The translations under genes were made by a program, and so were the position numbers. Below the pieces are notes generated by a model. The model searched no databases. It had not been told where the DNA came from and worked only from the letters and a program-made list of their open reading frames with translations. DNA of 64,000 bases from positions 186,001-250,000 of the forward strand of contig NZ_JARVSF010000013.1 of assembly GCF_030209355.1 (NCBI RefSeq), given 5' to 3'. Shown piece after piece: positions 25,132 through 33,568 of the stretch (positions are counted from its first letter, which is position 1; each line of letters starts with the position of its first letter). Source of the stretch: Pseudarthrobacter sp. fls2-241-R2A-127. GTDB lineage: Bacteria > Actinomycetota > Actinomycetes > Actinomycetales > Micrococcaceae.

Positions 25132-25779
25132 ATGAAGCGCACCCCCTCCGGATCTGTCTTCGGCGGCCTCATCGCCGCCGTGCTCTGTATCGTCACGCTG
25201 ACCGGCTGCGAGGACCTGCCGAAGGCCCCCGGCGTCCCGGGTACGCCGTCCACCAGCACTGCGGCAGCCCAGGACCCGGGACAGGTGTCCTCTGGCAAAC
25301 CGGCGAGCGTGGAGACCAAAGTCATCCGTGTCATCGACGGCGACACCGTCGCCGTGCTGCCGGTGGCCGGCCTGCTCGAGGCGACCGACAAGCATATCGG
25401 GATCCCCGAGCACACAGTCAGGCTCCTGGGCATCGACGCGCCCGAAATGAACTATCACAAGGATGCCGAGCCCGAGTGCGGCGCTAGGGCCGCCACTGAT
25501 CATCTTGGCGGCATCCTGCCGCAGGGCATGCCAGTGACCATCGAGTACGACCCCGGGGCAGACAGAACTGACCGTTATGGCCGTTCTCTCGCCTACGTCA
25601 TCACACCGGCCCACAACGATGCCGCGCGACAGCAGGTCACCGACGGCTACGCCATGCCCTGGTTCCCCAAGGGCGAGCCGGAGCCCCAGCGGATCCCCGA
25701 GTACCGCACGGCGGCTGACAACGCCGTGGCACTGCATGCCGGTGCGCACTCACAGTGCTCCTCCATCGGCCGCGGCTGA
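25132..25779 (+). CDS. Staphylococcal-nuclease-like (SNase) lipoprotein
   Basis: The 215-residue protein has a lipobox (IVTLTGC) and should act at the cell surface. The TNase fold shows VIRVIDGDTVAV, then VRLLGIDAPEM (catalytic Arg and acidic residues) and DRYGRSLAYV (second catalytic Arg). It cuts DNA or RNA, requiring calcium in known members. On a conjugative element it might limit extracellular DNA or act in nutrient uptake or entry exclusion; the role is inference. AAGGAAA precedes ATG 25132. Confidence 0.85.
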   Translation: MKRTPSGSVFGGLIAAVLCIVTLTGCEDLPKAPGVPGTPSTSTAAAQDPGQVSSGKPASVETKVIRVIDGDTVAVLPVAGLLEATDKHIGIPEHTVRLLGIDAPEMNYHKDAEPECGARAATDHLGGILPQGMPVTIEYDPGADRTDRYGRSLAYVITPAHNDAARQQVTDGYAMPWFPKGEPEPQRIPEYRTAADNAVALHAGAHSQCSSIGRG

Positions 25780-25816
25780 GCTGCTGCACTTACAGACTAC
25801 GAACCAGGAGAACCAC

Positions 25817-26155
25817 ATGCCCATCCCTACAGCACCCTCTGAGCTGGACGAACTCCAGGTCGGCGACAAGGTCCTCGTCAAGAGGGTCCTCGACCACCCC
25901 GCCTGGATGAAGCAGGTCCCGTGCGATCCCCGCAATGGCTCCACCGCGAAGTACGTCCGCGACCCGCAGGTCGTGGAGGAGCTGGGGGTGAGCTGCGTGA
26001 TGGACCGCCGGGCGGTACCCGCGATCGCAGCTGCCGGCAACTGGCCAGGACGTGAGGCGCACACGCTGGTCCGCCTGCCCAACGGCTTCTGGTACGACTG
26101 CGCCACCGGCCTGCAGGACGGGTCCGGATCCACGCGCATCGAACGCATGCACTGA
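25817..26155 (+). CDS. Hypothetical protein, 112 aa
   Basis: It begins with a short Pro-rich lead and a beta-rich core (LQVGDKVLVKRVLDHP; HTLVRLPNGFWYDC). Ribosome site CAGGAGAACC. Ends 10 bp before a terminator. Unknown function. Confidence 0.6.
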   Translation: MPIPTAPSELDELQVGDKVLVKRVLDHPAWMKQVPCDPRNGSTAKYVRDPQVVEELGVSCVMDRRAVPAIAAAGNWPGREAHTLVRLPNGFWYDCATGLQDGSGSTRIERMH

Positions 26156-26164
26156 GCCTGAACA

Positions 26165-26201
26165 GAGCCCGGCACGGGGGAGAGCCCCTGGTGCCGGGCT
26201 C
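26165..26201 (+). terminator. Hairpin terminator
   Basis: Perfect 11-bp stem GAGCCCGGCAC/GTGCCGGGCTC followed by GTCTCTTT. Confidence 0.8.
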
Positions 26202-26224
26202 GTCTCTTTCCTGGCGGCTCGTCA

Positions 26225-26241
26225 GATCGGCACAGCCGATC
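26225..26241. repeat. Cargo-gene palindrome (GATCGGC-ACA-GCCGATC)
   Basis: Identical to the copy at 23409, including the following CGGATCTG, 55 bp before the start at 26297. Confidence 0.65.
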
Positions 26242-26296
26242 CGGATCTGGACTCGAAGGAGACACCCGCTCCTTCCTGACCAGAAGGAGCAGCACG

Positions 26297-26890
26297 ATGA
26301 GCCACGACGACCACAAGTGCAGCCTGGCCCAGCTGGAGCGGGCGCTCGAGGTGCTCAACGGAAAGCTGAAGCGCCTGGGGCTGAACGCCCCGGTGCAGAT
26401 CCGTGCGATCGGCGGCTTCGCGCTCATGAAGTACGGCATCCGTGCTGCGGACCGGGCATTCACCGTCGACATCGACAGCGTCACCGGCGATTTCGCGCCA
26501 GAGGTCATGGCGGCAATCCATGAGGTGGCCGACGAAATGAACCTGGAGCGCGACTGGATCAACAACGACAACGTGATGGACGGTGACGACGCTGAGCTCG
26601 TGGCCTCGATATACCAGGCGCGCTGGATCGACGACGACACAGCGTACGAGTGCATCAGGCTTCAGCTGGCCAGTGTCCCCACGCTGACCCGCGCCAAGAT
26701 CATCGCCGCGGACACCGCGGAGTTCTCCGGCCGTGCACAGGACCTGCCGGATCTCCTGGAATTGCTCCGATTCCAGGGCATCACCACCGCTGCCCGGTTC
26801 GATGCTGCTTACCCGGATCCCTACGACGAATACCCCGCCGCCCGCGAGGCCGTGCACGAGCACTTCGCTGCGGACAGGACGTTCGCCTGA
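26297..26890 (+). CDS. Nucleotidyltransferase-fold protein (DUF6036-like)
   Basis: The 197-residue protein opens with a helix and then IRAIGGFALMKYGIR and RAFTVDID, the GG...D-x-D signature of the Pol-beta nucleotidyltransferase fold as found in DUF6036 and AbiEii-like proteins. Relatives occur as toxins in phage defence or TA pairs. No partner antitoxin is adjacent: it stands alone between its palindrome and its terminator. Function is therefore open. Confidence 0.6.
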   Translation: MSHDDHKCSLAQLERALEVLNGKLKRLGLNAPVQIRAIGGFALMKYGIRAADRAFTVDIDSVTGDFAPEVMAAIHEVADEMNLERDWINNDNVMDGDDAELVASIYQARWIDDDTAYECIRLQLASVPTLTRAKIIAADTAEFSGRAQDLPDLLELLRFQGITTAARFDAAYPDPYDEYPAAREAVHEHFAADRTFA

Positions 26891-26894
26891 AGAA

Positions 26895-26938
26895 GACCCC
26901 ACCGTCAGAGCGCGTGCTCCGGCGGTGGGGTCTCTTTT
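26895..26938 (+). terminator. Hairpin terminator
   Basis: Stem GACCCCACCG/CGGTGGGGTC followed by TCTTTTTT. Confidence 0.85.
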
Positions 26939-26951
26939 TTGTGTCCGTGGT

Positions 26952-27173
26952 TTACTGCTGGCCGGAATCTTCGGAGTTACCTCCGTCGTCGATGTCCTTC
27001 AGCCGCTGTTCCAGCCGGGTTGCGTGGGCCTCTTTGACTTTCCGGTAAACCTTGACGCCACCTGCAATGACCAGACCTGCAGCCGCCAAGACCCCCGCGG
27101 CGATCAGGTCCTCTGTACGGGCATCCTGCTTGCCTGCGTGGTAGCCCTTGCCATAGACCGCGCTTCCCGCCAC
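26952..27173 (-). CDS. Small membrane protein, 73 aa
   Basis: One helix (LIAAGVLAAAGLVIAGGVKVY) and a charged tail. GTG start 27173 after AAAGGGAGAG. Unknown function; opposite strand to its neighbours. Confidence 0.5.
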   Translation of the reverse strand: MAGSAVYGKGYHAGKQDARTEDLIAAGVLAAAGLVIAGGVKVYRKVKEAHATRLEQRLKDIDDGGNSEDSGQQ

Positions 27174-27335
27174 GAATCTCTCCCTTTGTTGAATTTTGAA
27201 CTCCGCCGAAAGCCTATCCCAGGGTGCGTGGAGGGGTTGTGCCGATGCTGCGGATCATCCGCGTTTTGCCGGCGCGGGGTTGGAACCTTCTTGTTGTTCT
27301 TCTTCATCTTCGATTCTCAGGTGCAGCCAGTGGTG

Positions 27336-27354
27336 GTGACAGCGGAGCTGTCAC
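27336..27354. repeat. Cargo-gene palindrome (GTGACAGC-GGA-GCTGTCAC)
   Basis: Perfect 8-bp stem, loop GGA, 71 bp before the start at 27425. A weaker relative with core CAGC-GCA-GCTG lies at 27669-27680 before the gene at 27732. Confidence 0.6.
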
Positions 27355-27424
27355 GGAGGAGTCATCGACGAAGGACGGCCTGCAGTGCAGCGCCGTGCCC
27401 CACAGGATTCCGAGGAGAACCGCC

Positions 27425-27664
27425 ATGAGCACCATCGCCGCACCCATGCAGGACGCGCTGCCATTCGACTTCGGCTCTGATGTGCTGGTCGTCAGCGCGC
27501 CCGTCTACGACGAGCAGGCCCGCCAGGCCGACCGCGAGCTGTGCCAGCGCTACGTCACGGGATGGTGCGGCACGGCGTTCACGGCGGACGGCACACGGGC
27601 AGAACGCGCCGAGACCACCTTCGCGGATTTCCAGGCGGCCGCCCGCCGTCTGGCAGAGGGCTGA
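27425..27664 (+). CDS. Hypothetical protein, 79 aa
   Basis: ATG 27425 follows GAGGAGAACC. Contains LCQRYVTGWCG; no known motif. Unknown function. Confidence 0.55.
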   Translation: MSTIAAPMQDALPFDFGSDVLVVSAPVYDEQARQADRELCQRYVTGWCGTAFTADGTRAERAETTFADFQAAARRLAEG

Positions 27665-27731
27665 GGAACCAGCGCAGCTGATCCAGGTCCGGCATCGAAC
27701 AAACGACTTCATCAAACAGGAGGGGATCACC

Positions 27732-28061
27732 GTGTCCATTGCCACCACTTCCGAGCCCGACCTCGACGCTGAAGCCCAACGCGTTACCGCCGTCCACCGG
27801 CTCGCCACGAGCAAGGCCTTCTACCCGGAGCTGCGGCGTGCCGAGGCTCAGGCCCGGGTCCAGCTCGCCGCCGCCGTCATAGCAATGGACGAGGTCGAGG
27901 ACCGCATCGCCGCCGGCGAGAAGATCCACTCACTCTACGAGCAGGCTGCAATCGAACGGGCCAAAGACGCCTACGCCCAGGCGCTGGCTGATCTCGTCCG
28001 CGGCGAGTCCAGCGTTGAGGCTGACCCGTCGACTTCCCAACCCATGAACCAGGAGCACTGA
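27732..28061 (+). CDS. Helical protein, 109 aa
   Basis: GTG 27732 has a strong AGGAGGGG site. The middle is a long amphipathic helix (ELRRAEAQARVQLAAAVIAM). Unknown; likely same operon as the next two genes. Confidence 0.55.
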   Translation: MSIATTSEPDLDAEAQRVTAVHRLATSKAFYPELRRAEAQARVQLAAAVIAMDEVEDRIAAGEKIHSLYEQAAIERAKDAYAQALADLVRGESSVEADPSTSQPMNQEH

Positions 28062-28066
28062 TCACC

Positions 28067-28447
28067 ATGTCCTTCCTCGAGAAGATCGGATTCGTCGAGA
28101 CCGCCGAGCAGGAGGCCCAGCGCCTCGCGCAGTCGCCCGAGGGCTCGGCCAACCACGAACTGTCCAAGCTGCCGGTCACCATCGAGCAGTGGCCCCAGGA
28201 CCTGCTCATCGAGCTGCCCTGGCACGCCACCGAGCGGGGCTCAGGCCACCGCGTCGTCGTGGTGCCCATCGAATACCGCGGCGAGGCCCGCACCGAGGGC
28301 GAGGAAGAACCCCGTCCTCGCAAGCGCCACGCTGGTTGGTGGAACTGCGCGGTCGTCGCCAGCGACCACCCCAGCTACCCGGTCGGCGGTTACCGGCTGA
28401 GCATCCCCGCTGCCGAGCTCGCCCGCGGCAAGCGGATCGAGCTCTGA
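28067..28447 (+). CDS. Hypothetical protein, 126 aa
   Basis: Six bases after the preceding stop. An acidic N-terminus and a beta-rich C-terminus with WWNCAVV. Unknown function. Confidence 0.55.
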   Translation: MSFLEKIGFVETAEQEAQRLAQSPEGSANHELSKLPVTIEQWPQDLLIELPWHATERGSGHRVVVVPIEYRGEARTEGEEEPRPRKRHAGWWNCAVVASDHPSYPVGGYRLSIPAAELARGKRIEL

Positions 28448-28483
28448 GAGAACACATCCCACGACGAAGGAGCGTGAACCACC

Positions 28484-28747
28484 ATGCCTGACACGATGCA
28501 GACCACCGGCCGCCGCGAGCGGATCCTCCGGAGTGTCGGCAGGGCGCTCCTCGTCACGGGGATCGTGCTGAACGTCCTCGCCCTGCTGCCCGCGATCGCA
28601 GCCAGCGCCTGGACCGGCCACTGGACGGCGAGCGTGGTGCTCGTGGTCCTGTCCGGTGCTGTCTGGGCTGCTGGACTTCCGGGCCTGAAGACCTGGGCTG
28701 CCCGGCTACGCCGTCACAACGACACCCAGCCCAGCCAGCACCAATGA
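28484..28747 (+). CDS. Small two-helix membrane protein, 87 aa
   Basis: Two hydrophobic helices (ALLVTGIVLNVLALLPAIAA and TASVVLVVLSGAVWAAGL). GAAGGAGCG before ATG. A terminator follows. Unknown function. Confidence 0.6.
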   Translation: MPDTMQTTGRRERILRSVGRALLVTGIVLNVLALLPAIAASAWTGHWTASVVLVVLSGAVWAAGLPGLKTWAARLRRHNDTQPSQHQ

Positions 28748-28771
28748 CCAGTCGCCCTGCCTGATCCCACC

Positions 28772-28812
28772 AGAGCCCCGGCTCCTGCGCTCCGGCGCGG
28801 GGCCGGGGCTCT
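28772..28812 (+). terminator. Hairpin terminator
   Basis: Perfect 11-bp stem AGAGCCCCGGC/GCCGGGGCTCT. A further palindrome GCGCTGC-GGG-GCAGCGC lies at 28838-28854, 49 bp before the next gene. Confidence 0.7.
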
Positions 28813-28902
28813 CGCTCTGTCTCTGAGGCGGGTCCACGCGCTGCGGGGCAGCGCCTGGTGTTTTGCAACAGCAAGAGAACCATCCCGAACAAAGGAAGAG
28901 CC

Positions 28903-29619
28903 ATGACCACCCTGACCACGACGCGTGTCCCGCTCAAGCAAATGGACCCTGCGATGCTCGTGTTCGAACTCGAGCGGGAGATCCAACACCTCATGCCCAC
29001 GAACACGGAGCTCGTGACCCGCGCAGCTGCGACGGCCTCGTTCCTGCACCGGAAGCAGACCCGCTTCATCAGGGGAGACATGCCTCGCGTGCCGTACATC
29101 GAGCATCCGCTGCGCGTGGCGTTGCGCCTCCTGCGCTGGGGCGTCACCGACGCTGAACTGATTGCCGCAGCACTGCTGCATGATGTCGTCGAGGACTGCA
29201 GCAAAGAGCTGCTTGCTGCTTTCGGCCAGCCGGGTGAGGATCCCCTGGGCTGTCTGGCGCGGCTGTACGGCCGGCGCGTCTCGGTGCTCGTTGGGGCGGT
29301 GACCACTCCTGGCGGGAGCACCTCCTATGAGGAGCACCTCACGCGGCTTGCCAACTCCGGTTCCCGGGCGCTGCTCATCAAGGCCAGCGACCTGAAGGAC
29401 AACGCCGGTTCGATCCGGCACCAGCTCGGCCACGGCCAGGATTCGCGCATGTACCGCATGCTCTTCAAGTACATGCCGGCCGTCGAGATCGTCGGAGCAG
29501 GTCTGCGCCGTTCGCTCTGCTGCCCTGCGACCCAGCAGTGCACCATGGCCGCCATCGCCGCGATGGAAGATCTCAGCCACGATCTCGCAGCCCTGTCGGC
29601 CGAGCATGGCATCGATTGA
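28903..29619 (+). CDS. RelA/SpoT-type HD hydrolase (possible ppGpp hydrolase)
   Basis: The 238-residue protein carries the MESH1/SpoT-hydrolase pattern: YIEHPLRVALRLL, AALLHDVVED (HD motif near residue 90) and LLIKASDLKDNAGS. No synthetase or TGS domain is present. It may hydrolyse (p)ppGpp or a related nucleotide and so blunt a host stress or defence signal. ATG 28903 follows AAAGGAAGAG. It stands alone between a palindrome and a terminator. Confidence 0.7.
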   Translation: MTTLTTTRVPLKQMDPAMLVFELEREIQHLMPTNTELVTRAAATASFLHRKQTRFIRGDMPRVPYIEHPLRVALRLLRWGVTDAELIAAALLHDVVEDCSKELLAAFGQPGEDPLGCLARLYGRRVSVLVGAVTTPGGSTSYEEHLTRLANSGSRALLIKASDLKDNAGSIRHQLGHGQDSRMYRMLFKYMPAVEIVGAGLRRSLCCPATQQCTMAAIAAMEDLSHDLAALSAEHGID

Positions 29620-29652
29620 CCATCCTGTTGACCTGGATCACCAGCACCGCAA

Positions 29653-29698
29653 AGACCTCCCTGGCGCAGCATCAGCTGCCGCCGGGGAGGTCTCTTTT
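29653..29698 (+). terminator. Hairpin terminator
   Basis: Stem AGACCTCCC/GGGAGGTCT followed by CTTTTT. Confidence 0.85.
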
Positions 29699-29723
29699 TC
29701 GCCCGCGCTGTGCCTGCCGGGCG

Positions 29724-29954
29724 CTACGGCATGTTGTCCATCGGCAGCAAAGAGATGCCGATGAGGTCCACAGCTCCGGTGAGGACTCCGCCGAGCAGGA
29801 ACACCAGCCCGGAGACCACCATCACGAGCACGGCGAAGACTACAGGTCGGTCCTCGTGCAGCTGCTGGAGCCGTGCGACGATGCCCGAGGGCTTCTCATA
29901 GGTCTGACGCTGGTCCTTCTTGGGTCCGTCGTGGGTCTCGTCGTGGTCGGTCAT
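29724..29954 (-). CDS. Small membrane protein, 76 aa
   Basis: Acidic N-terminal half, then one helix (VVFAVLVMVVSGLVFLLGGV). GAGGGATC precedes ATG 29954. Downstream of parM on the same strand, separated by the palindrome at 30018. Confidence 0.55.
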   Translation of the reverse strand: MTDHDETHDGPKKDQRQTYEKPSGIVARLQQLHEDRPVVFAVLVMVVSGLVFLLGGVLTGAVDLIGISLLPMDNMP

Positions 29955-30017
29955 GGTATTGATCCCTCCTGGGGTGGGCTGTGGTCTGTTGTTGGTCGAT
30001 CAGTGGTCTCTTTCGGG

Positions 30018-30063
30018 GCTTCCTGTGGTACCGCTCAGCACTGTGAGCGGTACCACAGGAAGC
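30018..30063. repeat. 20-bp perfect inverted repeat
   Basis: Arms 30018-30037 and 30044-30063 pair perfectly around a 6-bp spacer and contain TGTGGTACCGC. There is no T run on either side. The GTGGTAC core is also the iteron core at 39.4-39.9 kb. It lies 81 bp past parM. Confidence 0.7.
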
Positions 30064-30143
30064 AGTACGCGATCGGCAGCCTGCACGCATCATCTCGATG
30101 CCGACCGCAAGCCTCTCAGGACCGGGCCACGAATGCATGATCG

Positions 30144-31457
30144 TCACGCCGCGGCCTTGCTGCGCTTGCCCTCGGGCTTCTGGACCTCGACGGCCTTCGC
30201 CGCCAGGTACAGGCCCTCGCGGTTCAAGTGGCGCGAGTACGCGGCGTCGAGGTAGAGCACCGGGATGCCGCCGGCGGCCTTCTGCAGGACAGGGCGCAGG
30301 ATCTCCTTGATCGGGCCCGAACCGCCGCCGTAGACGTACACCACCTCGGTGGTGCCGCCGACCTCGGCGAGGACGTCCTCGAAGCGTGCGCCGATCTCCT
30401 CGGCCAGGTACTCGGCCTCCTCGTCGACGTAGCCCTTGGCGCGGTCAAACCTGCCCTGGAGGAATACGCTGGGCTCCTGCTGCAGGAAGTCGGCCAGCGC
30501 CTTGCGGTTCTTGAACCTCAGGTCCTTGTCTCCGCTGGTGCTCATCCGGTCCAGCGCGTTCGTCAGCGCGGTGCCGTAGCCCTGGTCCAGCGTGCTGGCC
30601 GCTTCGGAGTTGAACGCGCCGTCGGTGAAGACGGGGAAGTTCACGGTGCCCTCGCCGACGTCGACGCCGACGGTGTTGCGCACACCGACCAGCAGCTCGG
30701 CGGTGACACCCTGCAGGCGCGCGGCCTCCTCGGGGTCCGAGGCCCGAAGATCGTCCAGCAGAGCCTGCGCCAGCGGCGCGCCCTTGTCGGTGATCGCGAA
30801 CTGCGCGGACGCGCCCTCGGGCAGGACCTGCACATCCTCGAACTGCAGGCGCACGGTGACCGGCGTGGAGAAGTTCTTCACGGTCACCAGGTGCACCGTG
30901 GGGTCGGCCGCGCCCAGGAGTCCCACGAACTGGGCAGCGTAGGCGCTGCGGCGCTGCACGTACTCGGCAATCGGCAGAGCCAGGCCTGCGCGCACCGTGG
31001 CGCGCAGCTCGCGGTCCGGCAGCGCGCCGTGCTCGCGGACATAGTCGCGCAGGGCCTTGGCGGCGAAGACGCCCAGGACGAGCACCGAGCTCAGTTCCTG
31101 GTCGGCCTTCGAGCGGGATCCGACGACCTCGAACTGCGTGAACTTCGACCCAGGGGTGCTCAGTGCCGCGCGGCCGAAGGTGCGCAGGTCCGAGTGCCCG
31201 ATCAGGGGAGTGGTGAACGAGGCGGCGACGCGGTTGTAGAAGTCGTCCTCCACCACGATCTTGAAGGCATCCGAGTCAGCCTCGGGCACCTTGGGCGTGG
31301 AGCGCGAGGTGCTCACCACGGCAGAAGGAAGGTCGATCGTGTCAAAGACCTCCTTGCCGTGGACCTCGCCGCGGATGACGCCCTTGACGTATCCGTTGCC
31401 GACGTCGATGCCGCCGGTGAGCTGGATGGTCTTCTCGGCGGTGCGGGTGTTGCTCAT
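30144..31457 (-). CDS. parM: Actin-like plasmid segregation ATPase ParM
   Basis: The 437-residue protein forms filaments that push plasmid copies apart. The actin-fold nucleotide site is clear: phosphate-1 GGIDVGNGYVKG, phosphate-2 VGVDVGEGTVNF and adenosine motif VYVYGGGSGPIKE. It is divergent from R1 ParM and closer in style to Alp-type actins of Gram-positive plasmids. GAGAGGGAC precedes ATG 31457. It follows parR by 52 bp, the usual order adaptor then actin in this operon. Confidence 0.88.
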   Translation of the reverse strand: MSNTRTAEKTIQLTGGIDVGNGYVKGVIRGEVHGKEVFDTIDLPSAVVSTSRSTPKVPEADSDAFKIVVEDDFYNRVAASFTTPLIGHSDLRTFGRAALSTPGSKFTQFEVVGSRSKADQELSSVLVLGVFAAKALRDYVREHGALPDRELRATVRAGLALPIAEYVQRRSAYAAQFVGLLGAADPTVHLVTVKNFSTPVTVRLQFEDVQVLPEGASAQFAITDKGAPLAQALLDDLRASDPEEAARLQGVTAELLVGVRNTVGVDVGEGTVNFPVFTDGAFNSEAASTLDQGYGTALTNALDRMSTSGDKDLRFKNRKALADFLQQEPSVFLQGRFDRAKGYVDEEAEYLAEEIGARFEDVLAEVGGTTEVVYVYGGGSGPIKEILRPVLQKAAGGIPVLYLDAAYSRHLNREGLYLAAKAVEVQKPEGKRSKAAA

Positions 31458-31509
31458 GGTTGTGTCCCTCTCGGTCAGGAAGTCGGTGTCTCAGGAAGTG
31501 CGGTGCGGA

Positions 31510-31977
31510 TCAGCGGGTGAGGAAGGCGTCCAGCCCCGAAGGGACAGAAGGCTCCTCGGCGGGAACAGGGTGGGGCTCGCGGACAGGAGGCGTGGGCGGC
31601 GGCTGAACAGCCTGGGCTGCCTCGACGCGCTGCACGGGCTCTGAAGAAACAGCAACAGGCACGGCAGCCTCGTCACGGCCTTCGCGACTCTCGTGCTGGC
31701 TTTCACTCCCGTCACGGCGGTCATCGCCGCGTTCCTCTCCGTCAAGGGCCTCGCTGCGCCCAGGGTCCTGCTCGCCCTGCGGCGGGCGGCCGCGCCGGGG
31801 AAGCTGCTCGACGGGACGGTTGACCACGTCGATGTAGCCGTCGCGCTGGATGGACTCGCGGATCAACAGCTGGAGCGAGCGCGAGATGTCGTACTGCTCG
31901 TCGAGCCACCGGTTCGTCGACTCGTCGGCCCGCGGGACGCTCCAGCGCAGACGGCGCGGCTCGGCCTTATCGGTCAT
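31510..31977 (-). CDS. parR: ParR-like centromere-binding adaptor
   Basis: The 155-residue protein begins RRLRWSVPRADESTNRWLDE and SRSLQLLIRESIQRDGYIDV, a ribbon-helix-helix DNA-binding domain. A long disordered Pro/Glu tail ends in SGLDAFLTR, a likely ParM-contact peptide. Start ATG 31977 has AAGGGGG upstream; an open frame further upstream would cross the operator. It lies directly beside a repeat-rich non-coding region that may be its centromere. Confidence 0.75.
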   Translation of the reverse strand: MTDKAEPRRLRWSVPRADESTNRWLDEQYDISRSLQLLIRESIQRDGYIDVVNRPVEQLPRRGRPPQGEQDPGRSEALDGEERGDDRRDGSESQHESREGRDEAAVPVAVSSEPVQRVEAAQAVQPPPTPPVREPHPVPAEEPSVPSGLDAFLTR

Positions 31978-32083
31978 TGCGAGCACCCCCTTGCGCCCTC
32001 GTGCTGATGGACACTGTCCTCGGTCATCGCGGCCCCCTCTCATGCGCGGTCCCCGAGGCGCTACTGCCAGTCGGGGACCTTTC

Positions 32084-32132
32084 GACTCATTTATCAGTCA
32101 TCATTCTACTGGTCTTTCAATGGTCTCTGCAA
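32084..32132 (-). promoter_or_regulatory. parRM promoter with 16-bp operator
   Basis: On the minus strand TTGCAG (32127-32132), 18 bp, TAGAAT (32103-32108), then 3 bp later GACTGATAAATGAGTC (32084-32099). The operator would cover the transcription start. Confidence 0.7.
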
Positions 32133-32143
32133 GGACCACGCCA

Positions 32144-32471
32144 AGACCAGCAAAAGGCCACCAGCAGATCAGGCCTGCGTCACCGTGAGCGACCATGGCC
32201 GCGGCGGGACCCGTGGGAGCCGCCGGCAGGACCCGCAGAAGGCCACGGGTCAGCCGGGGAACCAGAAGACACAGGACTCATCAAGGGCTCACCCGGGACC
32301 GGCACGCGGTCCGCTGCGGACCAGCAGAAGACCTCGATCAGGCCACGGCACATTGGAGGGCGCTCGGTGGTCCCACACAAAGCACAGAAGCGCCCTCGAA
32401 GAGACCAGCAACAGTCCACCGTCGCGAGCCGGACCAGAGCAGACCTGTGAGAGACCATCATGAGACCAGCA
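32144..32471 (+). repeat. RGACCAGCA direct repeats (possible parC)
   Basis: AGACCAGCA at 32144, 32402 and 32463 and GGACCAGCA at 32318, all in the same orientation. The related GACCATCA and GGTCTCTG also occur nearby. Position next to parR suggests ParR binding. Confidence 0.5.
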
Positions 32472-32837
32472 GTGCGCCCGAAGCGGCCCCGAGGAGCGCC
32501 ATCCGGCACTTAATGGTGTCTGAATGGCCTTTCTGGACTCTCTCGGGGCTTGTGTAGGTCTGGTCTGTGTCCCTGTCTGTCCATGCCGGTGCAATGATCT
32601 GTCCACTCCGGGACCAGAAGGGGTCCAGCGATGCGGGCCCGGACCGGTACCTGGAACACCCGCCTGCGACACCTCGAGGCAGTCCTGGAGCGAGCGGAGG
32701 AGCTATCGGAGCAGGGTGGAGCAGCTGTGGTTGCGCCTGTGGCGTCACCGACCCGCCCGGGGGGGCCGCAAGGAGAGCGGAGGGAAAAGGCGAACTGGGT
32801 AGTAGGGCCCCGCATGGAGCGAAAGGGCAAAAACTCC

Positions 32838-32905
32838 GCTTCCTGAAGAGGCTCACGGGCGGTGGGGGTCTAGAAGGTAAGAACCCGTGAGCCTCTTCAG
32901 GAAGC
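32838..32905. repeat. 22-bp perfect inverted repeat
   Basis: Arms 32838-32859 and 32884-32905 are perfectly complementary (starting GCTTCCTGAAGAGG) around a 24-nt spacer. No T run follows. It could be a cruciform, nick or replication-initiation site, or structured RNA. Confidence 0.7.
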
Positions 32906-33390
32906 TGCACCTGGTGGGAGACCCGGACGGCTCGGTGACGCTGTGGAAGCGGGGGCTGCCGTTGGATCCAGGGAGGCTTCATGCTTCCCGGGAAAGCTCC
33001 TCTTCTGATGCGTCCACGAGGGGCAGGCCGGGCGGTGGCCGTCGAGGACTCGCTGTCGCTCATCCGGGGGTGCAGCTGCCACCAGGAGGGGCAGTCGGCC
33101 GGCCCGGAACGGACCCCGGCAAGGAAGCGGTGTGGGCCCGCCTCGGACGCGGTGCGACAGGTGCTGGCGCGACCGCGAAACAGAGCCGGAGTGAGCGCCC
33201 GCACACCGGTGCGACGAGCGCACCGACAGATCAGTGCAGTGCTGTGACAGCAGAGTTTTCCACAGCCTGACGCGACAGGTCGCGAGGAGTGGTGGAACGC
33301 TGCGCGCCGGGCCTGATGCGCCTGCGGCAGCAGGATCCACCAGGGGGTGCGGACCGGGCTGCGCCCGACGTCGCTGACGCTACATGTGAG

Positions 33391-33568
33391 GACCCGTACG
33401 GGTACCCGCTCGTGCCTCGCGGTGGTGCGGAAGATGCATCCGTACGGCGTTGCAGCGGACGGCAAAAGGGCTGTACAACCAAAAGCCCGTAAATCCAGCG
33501 GAAACGACATGACCCGTACACCCGCTGCGCGGATGGAGAGGGGGTGTACGGGTCAAGGGTGTACGGGG
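33391..33568. repeat. GTACGGG repeats
   Basis: A 13-bp inverted repeat GACCCGTACACCC/GGGTGTACGGGTC (33511-33523, 33542-33554) is followed by a third copy GGGTGTACGGGG (33557-33568). A palindromic ACCCGTACGGGT lies at 33392. Confidence 0.6.

Noticed and set aside
32887..33270. A 127-codon plus-strand frame in the origin region
   Set aside because: It begins inside the 22-bp inverted repeat and has low-complexity Gly/Arg composition and no ribosome site.
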